Shown one piece after another: positions 46,147 to 55,320 of a stretch of 64,000 nt of DNA. This DNA comes from Streptomyces sp. ITFR-21 (GTDB taxonomy: Bacteria > Actinomycetota > Actinomycetes > Streptomycetales > Streptomycetaceae). Where the stretch lies: NCBI RefSeq assembly GCF_031844685.1, contig NZ_CP134605.1, positions 3,802,001 to 3,866,000 on the forward strand. Direction: 5' to 3'. Each line of letters starts with the position of its first letter. Position 1 is the first letter of the stretch. The translations under genes were made by a program, and so were the position numbers. Under the pieces are notes generated by a model. That model saw only the letters and a list, made by a program, of their open reading frames with translations, did no database searches and was not told the DNA's origin.

Positions 46147-46941
46147 TCAGGCCCGCGGCGCCAGCGCCGCCCACGCCACCGTGACCTCGCCCTGGCGCCA
46201 GCGGGCCGGGCCGTCGACCACCGGCCAGCCGGACGCGCGCAGGTCCCGTACCGCCCGTGCCCACCGCTGGCGGGCGCCCAGGGCGGACAGTGGGGAGGCT
46301 GCGGCCCAGGCGCGGTCGAACGCGGTCAGGAAGGAGTGGACCGGCTCGCCCGGCACATTGCGGTGGATCAGCGCCTTCGGGAGGCGTTCGGCCAGGTCGG
46401 AGGGGCGGTCGAGGGAGGCGAGGCGGGTGGCGAAGGTGACCGTGCGGGGGCCTTCGGGGCCGACGGCGACCCAGACGTGGCGCCGCCCGATCTCGTCGCA
46501 GGTGCCCTCGACCAGCAGCCCGCCGGGAGCGAGCCGTGCCCGCAGCCGGTCCCAGACGGCGCCGACCTCCGCCTCGCCGTACTGCCGCAGGACGTTCGCC
46601 GCCCGGATCAGCACCGGGCGCCGGCCCCCGGGCAGCGGGACCTCGAAGCCGCCGTGCCGGAAGGTCAGGCCGTCCCGGGCGTACGGCTGCGCGGCGGCGA
46701 CCCGGCCCGGGTCGATCTCGATGCCCACCACCTCGGCGTCCGCCCGGACCGCCCGCAGCCGCCCGAGCAACTCGACGGCCGTCCACGGCGCGGCCCCGTA
46801 CCCGAGGTCCACGGCGAGCGGGTCGGCGGCGCCGCGCAGCTGCCACCCGCACGTCGCGGCGATCCACCGGTCCATCCGCCGCAACCGGTTCGGATTCGTC
46901 GTTCCCCTGGTCACCACCCCGACCGGCCGCACCCCACCCAT
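46147..46941 (-). CDS. SAM-dependent methyltransferase-like protein
   Basis: A 264-residue class I methyltransferase fold. Motif I is LAVDLGYGAAPWTAVELLGRL, motif II-like EVVGIEIDPGRVAAAQPYA, and a later strand LAPGGLLVEGTCDEIGRRHVWV. It begins with MGGVRPVGVVTRGTTNPNRLRRMDRWI. On the minus strand TAATCT is 6 nt from the ATG at 46941, predicting a leaderless mRNA. It is divergent from mshA. Substrate unknown. Confidence 0.85.
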   Translation of the reverse strand: MGGVRPVGVVTRGTTNPNRLRRMDRWIAATCGWQLRGAADPLAVDLGYGAAPWTAVELLGRLRAVRADAEVVGIEIDPGRVAAAQPYARDGLTFRHGGFEVPLPGGRRPVLIRAANVLRQYGEAEVGAVWDRLRARLAPGGLLVEGTCDEIGRRHVWVAVGPEGPRTVTFATRLASLDRPSDLAERLPKALIHRNVPGEPVHSFLTAFDRAWAAASPLSALGARQRWARAVRDLRASGWPVVDGPARWRQGEVTVAWAALAPRA

Positions 46942-47219
46942 CCCCCGAGATTAGGCTGCCGCCTGCGATCCCCCTCTAGCGACCCACCCGCACCATCGGC
47001 TCCCGCCCTGGGCAAGCCACGGCTCCCGCCCGCGCGAGGGCCCCGGCGTCCGGGAGGGCGCCGCTCCCAGTCCCGGCCCGCGCAGCACGGCGCACGTGCA
47101 CCCGGCCGTCGAAAAATTAATTGCCTCCCCCACGTATCAGTTCGGCAACAGGGAAATGGAATCCGACATTCCGGCGTTGGGCAAGGTTGACGACGGGGTA
47201 CGGCTGCCGGAAGGAACGC

Positions 47220-48611
47220 ATGGTGACCACGTACACGTCCCGGCTGGGCGCACTCCGCGGCGCGGCGCCGCGGTGGGGCGGCGGTCGGCGGGTGCGGCGG
47301 GTGGCGATGCTGAGCGTGCACACCTCGCCGCTGCACCAGCCCGGTACGGGTGACGCCGGCGGTATGAACGTGTACATCGTGGAGCTGGCCAGACGGCTCG
47401 CCGAGCGGGACGTCGAGGTGGAGATCTTCACCCGGGCCACCACCGGCGGCCTGCCCTGCGAGGTGGAGCTGGCGCCGGGGGTGGCGGTGCGGCACGTGGA
47501 CGCGGGGCCGTACGAGGGGCTGGCCAAGGAGGACCTGCCCGCGCAGCTGTGCGCGTTCACGCACGGCGTGATGCAGGCGTGGGCCGGCCAGCGCCCCGGC
47601 TACTACGACCTCGTCCACTCCCACTACTGGCTGTCCGGCCAGGTCGGCTGGCTGGCCGCCCAGCGCTGGGGCGTGCCGCTGGTGCACGCCATGCACACCA
47701 TGGCCAAGGTGAAGAACGCCGCCCTCGCCGAGGACGACTGCCCGGAGCCGATCGCCCGGGTGATCGGCGAGACGCAGATCGTGGCCGCCGCCGACCGGCT
47801 GATCGCCAACACCGACGAGGAGGCGGGCGAGCTGGCCCGGCACTACGCCGCCGCGCCCGGCAAGATCGCGGTGGTGCACCCCGGGGTCAACCTGGACCGT
47901 TTCCGGCCGGGCGCCGCCGGTCCCGCGGGCAGCGGCCACGGCGCGGGTGTTGCCGCCGCCGGTCCCGCGGGCCGCGCCGCCGCCCGGGTCCGCCTCGGGC
48001 TTCCCGTCGACGCGCTGGTCCCGCTGTTCGTCGGCCGGATACAGCCGCTGAAGGCCCCCGACGTGCTGATCCGCGCGGTCGCGGTGCTGCTGGAGCAGGA
48101 CCCGGGGCTGCGTGACCGGCTGGTCGTGCCGGTGGTCGGCGGCCCGAGCGGCAGCGGACTGGCCAAGCCGGAGGCCCTGCACAAGCTGGCCGCGCGGCTC
48201 GGGGTGTGCGATGTCGTACGGTTCCAGCCGCCGGTGGACCAGGAGCGGCTCGCGGACTGGTACCGGGCGGCGACCGTTCTGGTCATGCCGTCGCACAGCG
48301 AGTCCTTCGGGCTGGTCGCCATCGAGGCGCAGGCGTGCGGGACACCGGTGATCGCGGCGGCGGTCGGCGGCCTGTCGGTCGCGGTGCGCGACGGCCGTAC
48401 CGGACTCCTGGTGGCCGGGCACGACCCGCGCGACTACGCCGCCGCGCTGCGCCGCTTCGTGGACGAGCCGCGGCTGGGGGACGTCCTCGGCGAGGCGGCG
48501 GCCCGGCACGCCCGCGACTTCGGCTGGGACACGGCGGCGGCGAACACGGCCGAGGTGTACGCGGAGGCGCAGTACGAGCACCGGCGTCACCTACGATCGG
48601 CCCATGGCTGA
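47220..48611 (+). CDS. mshA: D-inositol-3-phosphate glycosyltransferase MshA
   Basis: A 463-residue GT4 enzyme that joins GlcNAc from UDP-GlcNAc to inositol 3-phosphate, the first step of mycothiol synthesis. Features: [30 protein letters not shown] (donor/acceptor loop), [45 protein letters not shown] and the E-x7-E region [22 protein letters not shown] short Gly/Ala-rich insert ([20 protein letters not shown]) lies near residue 240. The ATG at 47220 has GGAAGGA upstream; the frame extends to 47121, but that adds untypical sequence. It overlaps the YbjN gene by 8 nt. The order mshA-ybjN-gpm-phoU/phoRP parallels mycobacteria. Confidence 0.96.
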   Translation: MVTTYTSRLGALRGAAPRWGGGRRVRRVAMLSVHTSPLHQPGTGDAGGMNVYIVELARRLAERDVEVEIFTRATTGGLPCEVELAPGVAVRHVDAGPYEGLAKEDLPAQLCAFTHGVMQAWAGQRPGYYDLVHSHYWLSGQVGWLAAQRWGVPLVHAMHTMAKVKNAALAEDDCPEPIARVIGETQIVAAADRLIANTDEEAGELARHYAAAPGKIAVVHPGVNLDRFRPGAAGPAGSGHGAGVAAAGPAGRAAARVRLGLPVDALVPLFVGRIQPLKAPDVLIRAVAVLLEQDPGLRDRLVVPVVGGPSGSGLAKPEALHKLAARLGVCDVVRFQPPVDQERLADWYRAATVLVMPSHSESFGLVAIEAQACGTPVIAAAVGGLSVAVRDGRTGLLVAGHDPRDYAAALRRFVDEPRLGDVLGEAAARHARDFGWDTAAANTAEVYAEAQYEHRRHLRSAHG

Positions 48612-49350
48612 GCAGCACCGGAGTCCGGAGAGCCCGCGGGACGAACACCATCGGGCCGCCGAACCGCCCCCCGCTGCCGCTGCCGGGCAGGGCGCCGCGC
48701 CGGCAGCCGGCGGCGCGGCATCCGGCCGCGGTCCCGGGCCGTACGCCCCCGGCGACCCCGGCCCCGCTTCCGGTGGCGATCCCGCCCCCCGCGGCGCTCC
48801 CGATCCCGCCTGGGACGCCTCGCCGGAGGGCGACAGCGGCCCCGACACCCGCTCTGACGCCGAACGCATCGCAGCCCACACACTCGAAGAGGCGTTGCGT
48901 GACGCCGAGTTGAGCTGGGAGTCGCCGGCGCCGGGCACGTACGTCACCCAACTTCCGGGCACCCGCAAGCTTTCCACGACCTGTCAGTTCATCGTCGGCC
49001 GTCACACCGTCTCGGTCAACGCCTTCGTCATCCGCCGTCCCGACGAGAACCACGAAGTCTTCTACCGCTGGCTGCTGGAGCGCAACCTCCGGCTGTACGG
49101 GGTGGGTTACGCGGTGGACAGGCTCGGCGACGTGTACCTGAGCGGGCGGCTGCCGCTCGCCGCGGTCAGCGTGGACGAGATCGACCGGCTGCTCGGCGCG
49201 GTGGTCCAGAACGCCGACGGCTCCTTCAACACCCTGCTGGAGCTGGGCTTCGCGTCCGCCATCCGCAAGGAGTACGCGTGGCGGGTGGCGCGCGGCGAGT
49301 CCACCCGCAACCTGGCGGCCTTCACCCATCTGACAGGCGAGCAGGCGTAG
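48604..49350 (+). CDS. YbjN-domain protein
   Basis: A 248-residue protein. Residues 1-90 are a Pro/Ala/Gly-rich disordered region. The C-terminal part is a YbjN-like domain with [83 protein letters not shown]. Related proteins act in type III chaperone-like or stress regulation, but the role in actinomycetes is unknown. The ATG lies inside the end of mshA; TACGAT (48592-48597) is 6 nt upstream, so an own leaderless transcript is likely besides co-transcription. Confidence 0.85.
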   Translation: MAEQHRSPESPRDEHHRAAEPPPAAAAGQGAAPAAGGAASGRGPGPYAPGDPGPASGGDPAPRGAPDPAWDASPEGDSGPDTRSDAERIAAHTLEEALRDAELSWESPAPGTYVTQLPGTRKLSTTCQFIVGRHTVSVNAFVIRRPDENHEVFYRWLLERNLRLYGVGYAVDRLGDVYLSGRLPLAAVSVDEIDRLLGAVVQNADGSFNTLLELGFASAIRKEYAWRVARGESTRNLAAFTHLTGEQA

Positions 49351-49817
49351 CCGCCCGCGGCCGACCTGCGACCGCCCACCCGCGGCCGACCGCCTCCACC
49401 CCCAACCGCCTCTCGGCGTCTGCCGACTGCCCACCTGCGGCCGACCGCTGCCCGGTGCCTGCCGACCGCCTGCCTGCCTGCCTGCCTGCGGCCACCGCTA
49501 ACCGCCGACCGCCTGCCTGCGGCCGACCGCTGACCACCGACCGCCGCTACTGCCCCCTGCCAACCGCCCCCGCCAACTGCCCCCCGCCAACCGCTCCCCG
49601 GCGTCCGCCCCCCCGCTCCGCGCGGTCCGCCAACTCCCCTGCCCGACAAGCCGACCGCCCTCCCGCGACCGACAAAAGCCCACCGCCCGGGGCCCGTTGC
49701 GTGAAAGGCCGCCAGGCGTCCGCCGAAGGCCCGCCGCACCGCCCTGCTATCGTCCGCGATGTTCCAGTACCCCCAGGCGCGGGTCACGGCCCGGCGTAGG
49801 CAGATTGGCAGCCCCCT
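49351..49817. repeat. Low-complexity repeat region of gaccgcc/tgcc units
   Basis: About 470 nt with no supported gene. It contains five TGCC units (within CCTGCCTGCCTGCCTGCCTG, about 49471-49492) and many degenerate GCGGCCGACCGC and CCAACCGCC copies between 49351 and 49680, extremely poor in A and T. It ends with GTGAACCCT repeats at the next gene start. It may be expandable DNA between mshA-ybjN and the MurG-like gene. Confidence 0.65.
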
Positions 49818-51074
49818 GTGAACCCTGTGAACCCTGTGAACCCCGCGAACTCCCCCCTGAACGGCGCCGCCGACCGCTTCGCGGCCTCCGCCGAACCCGG
49901 CCGGGCACTGCGCCTGATCGTCACCGGCGGCGGCACCGGCGGCCATACGTACCCCGCGCTCACCGCGGTCCGCACGCTGCGGGCCAGGCTCGCCGGGGCC
50001 GGGCGGGCGCTGGAGGTGCTGTGGGTCGGGACGGCCGACAGCCTGGAGTCGCGCGTCGCGGCCGGTGAGGGGATCCGGTTCGCCTCGGTCGCCACCGGCA
50101 AGATCCGCCGCTCCGCCAATCCGCTCAAGCTGGTCTCGCCCGCCAACGTCAGGGACATGGGCCGGGTGCCGCTGGGCGTCGCCCAGGCCCGCCGTATCGT
50201 CTCCGGCTTCCAGCCGGACGTGGTGCTGGCCACCGGCGGGTACGTCGCCGTACCGGTCGGCATGGCCGCGAAGATGTGCCGGCGCCCGCTGGTGGTGCAC
50301 GAGCAGACGGTCCGCCTGGGCCTGGCCAACCGTTCGCTCGCCCGCCGGGCGACCCGCGTGGCTGTGTCCTCGCCCTCGACGCTGCCGCTGCTGCCCGAGT
50401 CGGCCCGCGCGACCGCGGCGGTCACCGGCAACCCGGTACGGCCCGAAGTCCTGTCCGGGCAACCGGAGAAGGCGCTCCAGGCGCTCAACCTCCAGTACTT
50501 CGACCGCCGGCTGCCCACCGTCTACGTCACCGGCGGCGCCCAGGGGTCGCAGCAGATCAACACCGTCGTACGGGACGTCCTGCCGTGGCTGCTGCCGTAC
50601 GCCAACGTCATCCACCAGTGCGGGCCGGCCAACCTCGCCGAACTCCGGCGCCACACCGCGTCGTTGCCCGGCGAACTCGCCTCCCGCTACTTGCTGACCG
50701 GGTACGTCGGCCCCGAGCTGCCCGACGTCCTCGCCCTCGCCGACCTGGTGATCTCCCGCAGCGGCGCCGGCACGATCGCCGAGCTGACCGCGCTCGGCAA
50801 GGCCGCCGTCCTCATCCCGCTCGCCACCGCGGCCGGCAACGAACAGGCCCACAACGCCCGCCACTTGGAAGAGGCCGGCGCGGCGGTCGCCCTCGTCGGC
50901 GAGGTCACCCCGGACCGCCTGCGCGACGCCGTCGCCCCGCTGCTCACCGACCCGTCCCGCCGCTCCGCGATGGCCGAACGCGCCCGCGCCCAGGGCCGCC
51001 CCGACGCCGCCGACCGCCTCGTCGACGTCCTCCTCTCCGTCGTTCCGGTCAACTTCTACGAGCCCCAGCGGTAG
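49818..51074 (+). CDS. MurG-like UDP-N-acetylglucosamine transferase (paralogue)
   Basis: A 418-residue GT28 glycosyltransferase. The N-terminal glycine loop is IVTGGGTGGHTYPALTAVRTL, then VLWVGTADSLESRVAA, VLATGGYVAVPVGMAAKM, VHEQTVRLGLANRSLA, VTGGAQGSQQINTVV and SRSGAGTIAELTALGKAAVLIPLATAAGNEQAHNA. MurG adds GlcNAc to lipid I; the dcw cluster normally carries the true murG, so this is probably a paralogue with another acceptor. The start lies in three GTGAACCCT repeats (GTG at 49818, 49827, 49836), so it cannot be fixed exactly. No Shine-Dalgarno is visible. Confidence 0.87.
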   Translation: MNPVNPVNPANSPLNGAADRFAASAEPGRALRLIVTGGGTGGHTYPALTAVRTLRARLAGAGRALEVLWVGTADSLESRVAAGEGIRFASVATGKIRRSANPLKLVSPANVRDMGRVPLGVAQARRIVSGFQPDVVLATGGYVAVPVGMAAKMCRRPLVVHEQTVRLGLANRSLARRATRVAVSSPSTLPLLPESARATAAVTGNPVRPEVLSGQPEKALQALNLQYFDRRLPTVYVTGGAQGSQQINTVVRDVLPWLLPYANVIHQCGPANLAELRRHTASLPGELASRYLLTGYVGPELPDVLALADLVISRSGAGTIAELTALGKAAVLIPLATAAGNEQAHNARHLEEAGAAVALVGEVTPDRLRDAVAPLLTDPSRRSAMAERARAQGRPDAADRLVDVLLSVVPVNFYEPQR

Positions 51075-51396
51075 CGCCGTACGCGGGTACGGGCGGGGAG
51101 CCAGGGCCTGTCATACGCACGCACCGCCGCACCTCCGTCGCGCGGGCGCCCGACGGGAGCGGCCCGGCGGCGGGTTCCCCGGACAGCACGAACCGGCGGC
51201 ACGAACCGGCGGCACGAACCGGTGGTGGCTCCGGTGGTGAAATCCGCTCGACCACCGCGGTGTACGACGAGAGCGGGGCGAACAGGGGCACGGCCCCGCG
51301 CGCGGGACAGCCGGATCGCGCCCCGCCCTCCGGTCCGGCCGCCCTGCCCGCCCCGCCCTTTCCCGTAGCGCAGGTCCGCCACCGGACGCATCCCTC
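51075..51396. other. Gap between the MurG-like gene and the ArsR operator
   Basis: About 320 nt with no supported gene, containing GGCACGAACC copies near 51188-51221. The real regulatory content starts with the dyad at 51397. Confidence 0.45.
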
Positions 51397-51432
51397 ATGT
51401 CATGAATTGAAGATTTCTTCACTTGGTGACAT
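51397..51432. promoter_or_regulatory. Bipartite dyad operator upstream of the ArsR-SulP genes
   Basis: Three paired elements share one centre (51414.5): outer ATGTCA/TGACAT (51397-51402, 51427-51432), inner TGAAGA/TCTTCA around TT (51408-51421), and AA/TT between. Such an AT-rich dyad is typical of an ArsR-type operator. CATAGT (51430-51435) right after may be the -10 element, so binding would block transcription. Confidence 0.78.
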
Positions 51433-51552
51433 AGTACGCGATGGCGGCGCTGCCGGGTCGCCGTGCCCCGCGAGGCGCCGCTGACGGCCCGTGACCAGGG
51501 CGTCGAGGTCACCCCGGTCGGGGGACGAGAAGCGGATGGGGAGCTGAGGACT

Positions 51553-51903
51553 GTGCCGGTCCCGTTGTACCAAGCGAAGGCGGAGTTCTTCAGGATGCTC
51601 GGGCACCCCGTGCGGATCCGGGTGCTGGAGCTGTTGCAGGACGGTCCGATGCCCGTACGCGACCTGCTCGCGAACATCGAGGTCGAGCGTTCCAACCTGT
51701 CCCAGCAGCTCGCGGTGCTGCGGCGCTCGGGCATCGTGGTCTCCACCCGGGAGGCCGACACCGTCACCTACGCGCTCGCGGGCACCGACGTCGCCGATCT
51801 GATGCGTGCCGCCCGCCGGATCCTGACCGAGCTGCTGGCGGGGCAGCAGGATCTCCTGGCCGAACTCCGCGAAGCCGAGGCCGCGGCAGGTCGGGTCGCG
51901 TGA
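51553..51903 (+). CDS. ArsR-family regulator linked to a SulP transporter
   Basis: A 116-residue winged-helix regulator: AEFFRMLGHPVRIRVLELLQDGPMPVRDLLANIEVERSNLSQQLAVLRRSGIVVSTREADTVTYALA. No Cys metal site is seen (the region around helix 3 has no C), so the inducer may be an anion or other signal. The GTG at 51553 is chosen; the frame is open to 51463. The stop overlaps the GTG of the SulP gene (GTGA). It probably represses its own operon through the dyad at 51397-51432. Similar ArsR-SulP pairs occur in actinomycetes. Confidence 0.9.
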   Translation: MPVPLYQAKAEFFRMLGHPVRIRVLELLQDGPMPVRDLLANIEVERSNLSQQLAVLRRSGIVVSTREADTVTYALAGTDVADLMRAARRILTELLAGQQDLLAELREAEAAAGRVA

Positions 51904-53627
51904 ACGCCCGGCAGATCGGCGCGGCCGCGCTGGACCGGCTCCGTTCGGTGCTGCCAAACCGGCGGACCCTGGCCACCATGGGCCGCTCCCCGCGCAAGGA
52001 CCTGACGGCCGGACTGACCGTCGCGATCGTCGCGCTGCCCCTGGCCCTCGGATTCGGCATCTCGTCGGGTGCGGGGGCGGAGGCCGGCCTGGTCACCGCC
52101 GTGATCGCCGGGACGGTCGCGGCGGTGTTCGGCGGCTCCAACCTCCAGGTGACCGGTCCGACCGGCGCCATGACCGTGGTCCTGGTCCCGATCGTCCACC
52201 GGTACGGACTGAACGGCGTGCTGACGGTCGGCCTGCTCGCCGGGGTGCTCCTGATCGTCCTGGCGCTGGCCCGAGCCGGGCGGTGGATGGCGTACGTGCC
52301 GGTCCCGGTGGTGGAGGGCTTCACCCTGGGCATCGCCGCCGTCATCGCCCTCCAGCAGGTCCCTGCCGCTCTCGGCGTGAAGGCCCCGGCCGGCGACAAC
52401 CCGGCCGTGGTCGCGGCCAGGGCCGCCCGGGACTTCGCCGCGGACCCCGGCTGGACCGCCGCCTTGATGGCCGCCGGCGTCGTCGCTCTGATGCTCCTCG
52501 GCGCGCGTCTGCGGCCCTCGGTGCCGTTCTCCCTGGTGGCCGTCGTTCTCGCGACCCTGCTCGTCCGGTCCGCCCACCTGCACGTCGCCACGATCGGGCA
52601 CCTGCCCGCCGGCCTCCCCGCCCCCTCGCTGTCGTTCGTGGAGGCCGGGCAGGTGCTTGGGCTGCTGCCCTCCGCGCTGGCCGTCGCCGTACTCGCGGCG
52701 CTGGAGTCGCTGATGTCGGCCTCGGCCGCCGACGCGATGAGCGTGGCGGAACGGCACGACAGCAACCGGGAGCTGTTCGGGCAGGGGCTGGCCAATCTGG
52801 CCGCGCCGCTGTTCGGCGGGGTCGCCGCGACGGGCGCCATCGCCCGTACCGCCGTCAACGTCCGCACCGGCGCGGTCTCACGCCTGTCCGCCCTGGTCCA
52901 CGCCGCGGTGCTCATGGTGATCGTGCTCGCCGCCGCCCCCCTGGTCGCGGGCATCCCGCTGGCCGCGCTGGCGGGAGTGCTGATCGCCACCGCGGTCCGC
53001 ATGGTCGAGGTCGGCTCGCTGAGGGCGCTGGCCCGCTCGGGGCGCGGCGAGGCCCTGGTCATGGGGCTGACCGCCGTGGTCACTCTGGCCTCCACGCTGG
53101 TCAACGCCGTCATCGTCGGCCTCCTGGCCGCCGGCGTTCTCGCGCTCCGCCAGGTCGCCCGCGCGGCCCGGCTGGACCAGGTCCCGCTGTACGCGGACCT
53201 GATCCCGGCCGACCACCACGAGGAGGAGCAGCGGCTGCTGGCGGAACACATCGTCGCCTACCGGATCGACGGCCCGCTGCTGTTCACCGCCGCCCACCGC
53301 TTCCTGCTGGAGCTCACCGAGCAGGCCGACATCCGCGTGGTGATCCTGCGGATGTCGCGGGTGTCCGCGCTGGACTCCTCCGGCGCGAAGGTGCTGGGCG
53401 ACGCGATCGACAAGCTCAGCCGCCGCGGCACCCTGGTCCTGGTCTCCGGAGTACGCGAGGACCACCGCAGCCGCCTGAACGCCCTCGGCGTCCTGGACCG
53501 GCTGCACGAAGCCGGCCGCGTCTTCCCCGGCACACCTGAGGCCATCGCCTACGCCCGAGCCCACCTCCACGGCACCGGCCTGCTCCCCGACCCGCCCCAC
53601 CCCGAGCAGGCCGCCGCGGTCCGGTGA
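51900..53627 (+). CDS. SulP-family anion transporter with STAS domain
   Basis: A 575-residue SLC26/SulP permease. About 10-12 membrane helices run over residues 35-420, including DLTAGLTVAIVALPLALGFGISSGAGAEAGL, SNLQVTGPTGAMTVVLVPI and AALESLMSASAADAMS. The cytoplasmic STAS domain is at about 440-545 (VAYRIDGPLLFTAAHRFLLELTE then VVILRMSRVSALDSSGAKVLGDAIDKL). Substrates in the family are sulfate, bicarbonate, or other anions. It is coupled to the ArsR gene; the two form one unit. The stop is 11 nt from the convergent HATPase gene. Confidence 0.92.
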   Translation: MNARQIGAAALDRLRSVLPNRRTLATMGRSPRKDLTAGLTVAIVALPLALGFGISSGAGAEAGLVTAVIAGTVAAVFGGSNLQVTGPTGAMTVVLVPIVHRYGLNGVLTVGLLAGVLLIVLALARAGRWMAYVPVPVVEGFTLGIAAVIALQQVPAALGVKAPAGDNPAVVAARAARDFAADPGWTAALMAAGVVALMLLGARLRPSVPFSLVAVVLATLLVRSAHLHVATIGHLPAGLPAPSLSFVEAGQVLGLLPSALAVAVLAALESLMSASAADAMSVAERHDSNRELFGQGLANLAAPLFGGVAATGAIARTAVNVRTGAVSRLSALVHAAVLMVIVLAAAPLVAGIPLAALAGVLIATAVRMVEVGSLRALARSGRGEALVMGLTAVVTLASTLVNAVIVGLLAAGVLALRQVARAARLDQVPLYADLIPADHHEEEQRLLAEHIVAYRIDGPLLFTAAHRFLLELTEQADIRVVILRMSRVSALDSSGAKVLGDAIDKLSRRGTLVLVSGVREDHRSRLNALGVLDRLHEAGRVFPGTPEAIAYARAHLHGTGLLPDPPHPEQAAAVR

Positions 53628-53638
53628 GCTCCACCGCG

Positions 53639-54208
53639 TCACCCGCCGGCTCGGCCCGGTCCCTGCGCCGCGGAGGTGTCGAGTCGCCCGCACGGCGTGT
53701 CGCGCGGGTCGGTCACGGCCATGAGGGCGTCGATGCCCAGCACCGCCGCCCACACCACTTTGCCGGGACCGTCCCGGTCGGTGACGCCCCAACAGCCGTC
53801 GGTGACCGCGTCCACGATGGTGAGCCCCCGGCCGTGTTCTGCGGTGGGGTCCAGGGCGGTGTTGACGGCCGGGCGCTCCGGGCGGGCGTCGTGCACTTCG
53901 AGGATCACGCCCTGGTCCGCCCGGAGAAAGCTGGTGCCGATCTCGTGGTCGGTGAGGCGGCCGTGGCGGTGCGCGTTGGTCATGAGTTCGGACAGCACCA
54001 GCGCGGCGTCGTCGGCCAGTTCGGCCATGCCCCACTCAGCGAGCTGATCGGTGAGCGTGTGGCGAGCCCGGTGGACACCGGCCGGGGTGGCCGGCCACAG
54101 CCGCTGCGGGGGCGTGTAGACCCGCGGCTGGTCTTTCTCGTAGTCCGTGGACATCACCACCGCGATCGGGACTCCCATGTCGTGCCTGGCCTTTCTGAGT
54201 TTCATCAT
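53639..54208 (-). CDS. RsbW-like anti-sigma/HATPase protein
   Basis: A 189-residue serine kinase-type ATPase. N-box: VLSELMTNAHRHGRL; then DQGVILEVHDARPERP and EHGRGLTIVDAVTDGCWG, the G1/G2 boxes. In Streptomyces such genes often lie beside an XRE/DUF5753 gene and a DUF397 gene; here both of those are broken while this one is intact. Possible starts are at 54208, 54205 and 54178 (the last has AGAAAGGCCAGG upstream). It is divergent from the XRE remnant. Confidence 0.87.
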   Translation of the reverse strand: MMKLRKARHDMGVPIAVVMSTDYEKDQPRVYTPPQRLWPATPAGVHRARHTLTDQLAEWGMAELADDAALVLSELMTNAHRHGRLTDHEIGTSFLRADQGVILEVHDARPERPAVNTALDPTAEHGRGLTIVDAVTDGCWGVTDRDGPGKVVWAAVLGIDALMAVTDPRDTPCGRLDTSAAQGPGRAGG

Positions 54209-54321
54209 TTTGCCGTTGGGGCTTCAGGTGGCCCTTGTTACTCCTAGGCTGAACTGCCTCGACGGTGCGTAACAAGGACCGGGCGTCTCCGGACGCGTCC
54301 GAATACTGAAGAGGGTGAGCC

Positions 54322-54882
54322 ATGGGCCGAGCGGAGGAAGAGCTGCCGGAGGGTTCGTGGCTGCGCTTCTACGGCGAGGAGCCACGGGCGGCGCGCGAGG
54401 CCAAGGGACTGACCCTGCGGGCGCTGGCCGCCTGCACCGGCTACAGCTTCCGGCAGGTCGGGAACGTGGAGGCGGCGCGGCGGACACCGTCGCTGGAGTC
54501 CAGCAGGGAGGTGGACGCGGCACTGGAGACGGGGGACCGGTTCCAGCGGATCCTGCAGCGGGTGTTGGCTGACACGCATCCGGAGTGGTACCGGGGCGCC
54601 GCCAAGGAGGAGCGGCGGGCCGCCAGGATCCGGATCTACGAGGCGCAGGTCACCCCTGGGTCCTGACGACCATGCCGGGCTCGACGGCTCGTTCAGGATC
54701 TGGAGCTACGAAGAGCGCAATGACGTGGTTGACGAGGAGGGAATGCCGAGTGGCCGGATTATGGAGAGGCGTGAGGACGTGGTTGCGGCTGACTCAGCCT
54801 ACGATCTCCCGCAACCGGTGGCCCTGGACCCGGGCGAGTCGCTTGATCTCATCCGTTCCGTTGCGAAGGGCGAGTACAGCGC
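54322..54882 (+). pseudogene. XRE/DUF5753-type regulator, internally deleted and frameshifted
   Basis: The HTH is complete: GEEPRAAREAKGLTLRALAACTGYSFRQVGNVEAARRTPS, followed by DAALETGDRFQRILQRVLA and EWYRGAAKEERRAARIRIYEAQVTPG, then a stop at 54666. The continuation, FRIWSYEERNDVVDEEGMPSGRIMERREDVVAADSAYDL with DPGESLDLIRSVAKGEYSA, lies in a different frame and joins the end of the expected protein, so about 120 residues of the DUF5753 domain are missing. A short HTH protein might still be made. It normally works with the DUF397 protein. Confidence 0.75.
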
Positions 54883-55150
54883 ATGGCCAACGACACGTCG
54901 CACGGGCTGGACTGGTACAAGTCGAGTTGAAGCGGAGGTCAGGGCGGCAACTGCGTGGAGGTCGGCCGGTGGCGTAAGACCACGCACAGCAACGCCGCCG
55001 GTGGCGACTGCGTGGAGGTCGCCGGCGTCGTGCCCGGCGTCGTGCCCGGCGTCGTGCCCGTCAGGGACAGCAAGGACCCCGAGGTCCGCACCTGGCGCTC
55101 ACCCCGGCCGGCTGGACCGCCTTCCTCACCGCTCTCAGGGCGGACCGCTT
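54883..55150 (+). pseudogene. DUF397 protein gene, with internal stop and frameshift
   Basis: Starts MANDTSHGLDWYKSS, then a TGA (54928-54930) where homologous genes have Trp in SSWSGG; the frame continues correctly as [10 protein letters not shown], then [20 protein letters not shown] and [11 protein letters not shown], a double DUF397. After this the frame slips; the expected [20 protein letters not shown] appears one frame away. So one nonsense mutation and one frameshift. It follows the XRE remnant directly. Confidence 0.78.
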
Positions 55151-55177
55151 CTCCCGCTCACCCCGCGCCGGAGTCGC

Positions 55178-55225
55178 GACCCCGTCGGGCCCTGCCGGAG
55201 CACTCCGGCAGGGTCCGACGGGGTC
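55178..55225 (+). terminator. Terminator after the DUF397 remnant
   Basis: A long stem of about 21 bp, GACCCCGTCGG/CCGACGGGGTC and CCCTGCCGGA/TCCGGCAGGG, with one internal mismatch and a GCAC loop. It insulates gpm from the upstream genes. Confidence 0.83.
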
Positions 55226-55320
55226 GGCAGGGCCCGTCGCCCCGCCGGGGTCAGCGGAAGGGGCGCGTACCGCTGAGGGCGCCCGGGAGGCGTCCGGGAG
55301 GTTCCACTACCCTCGATGGC

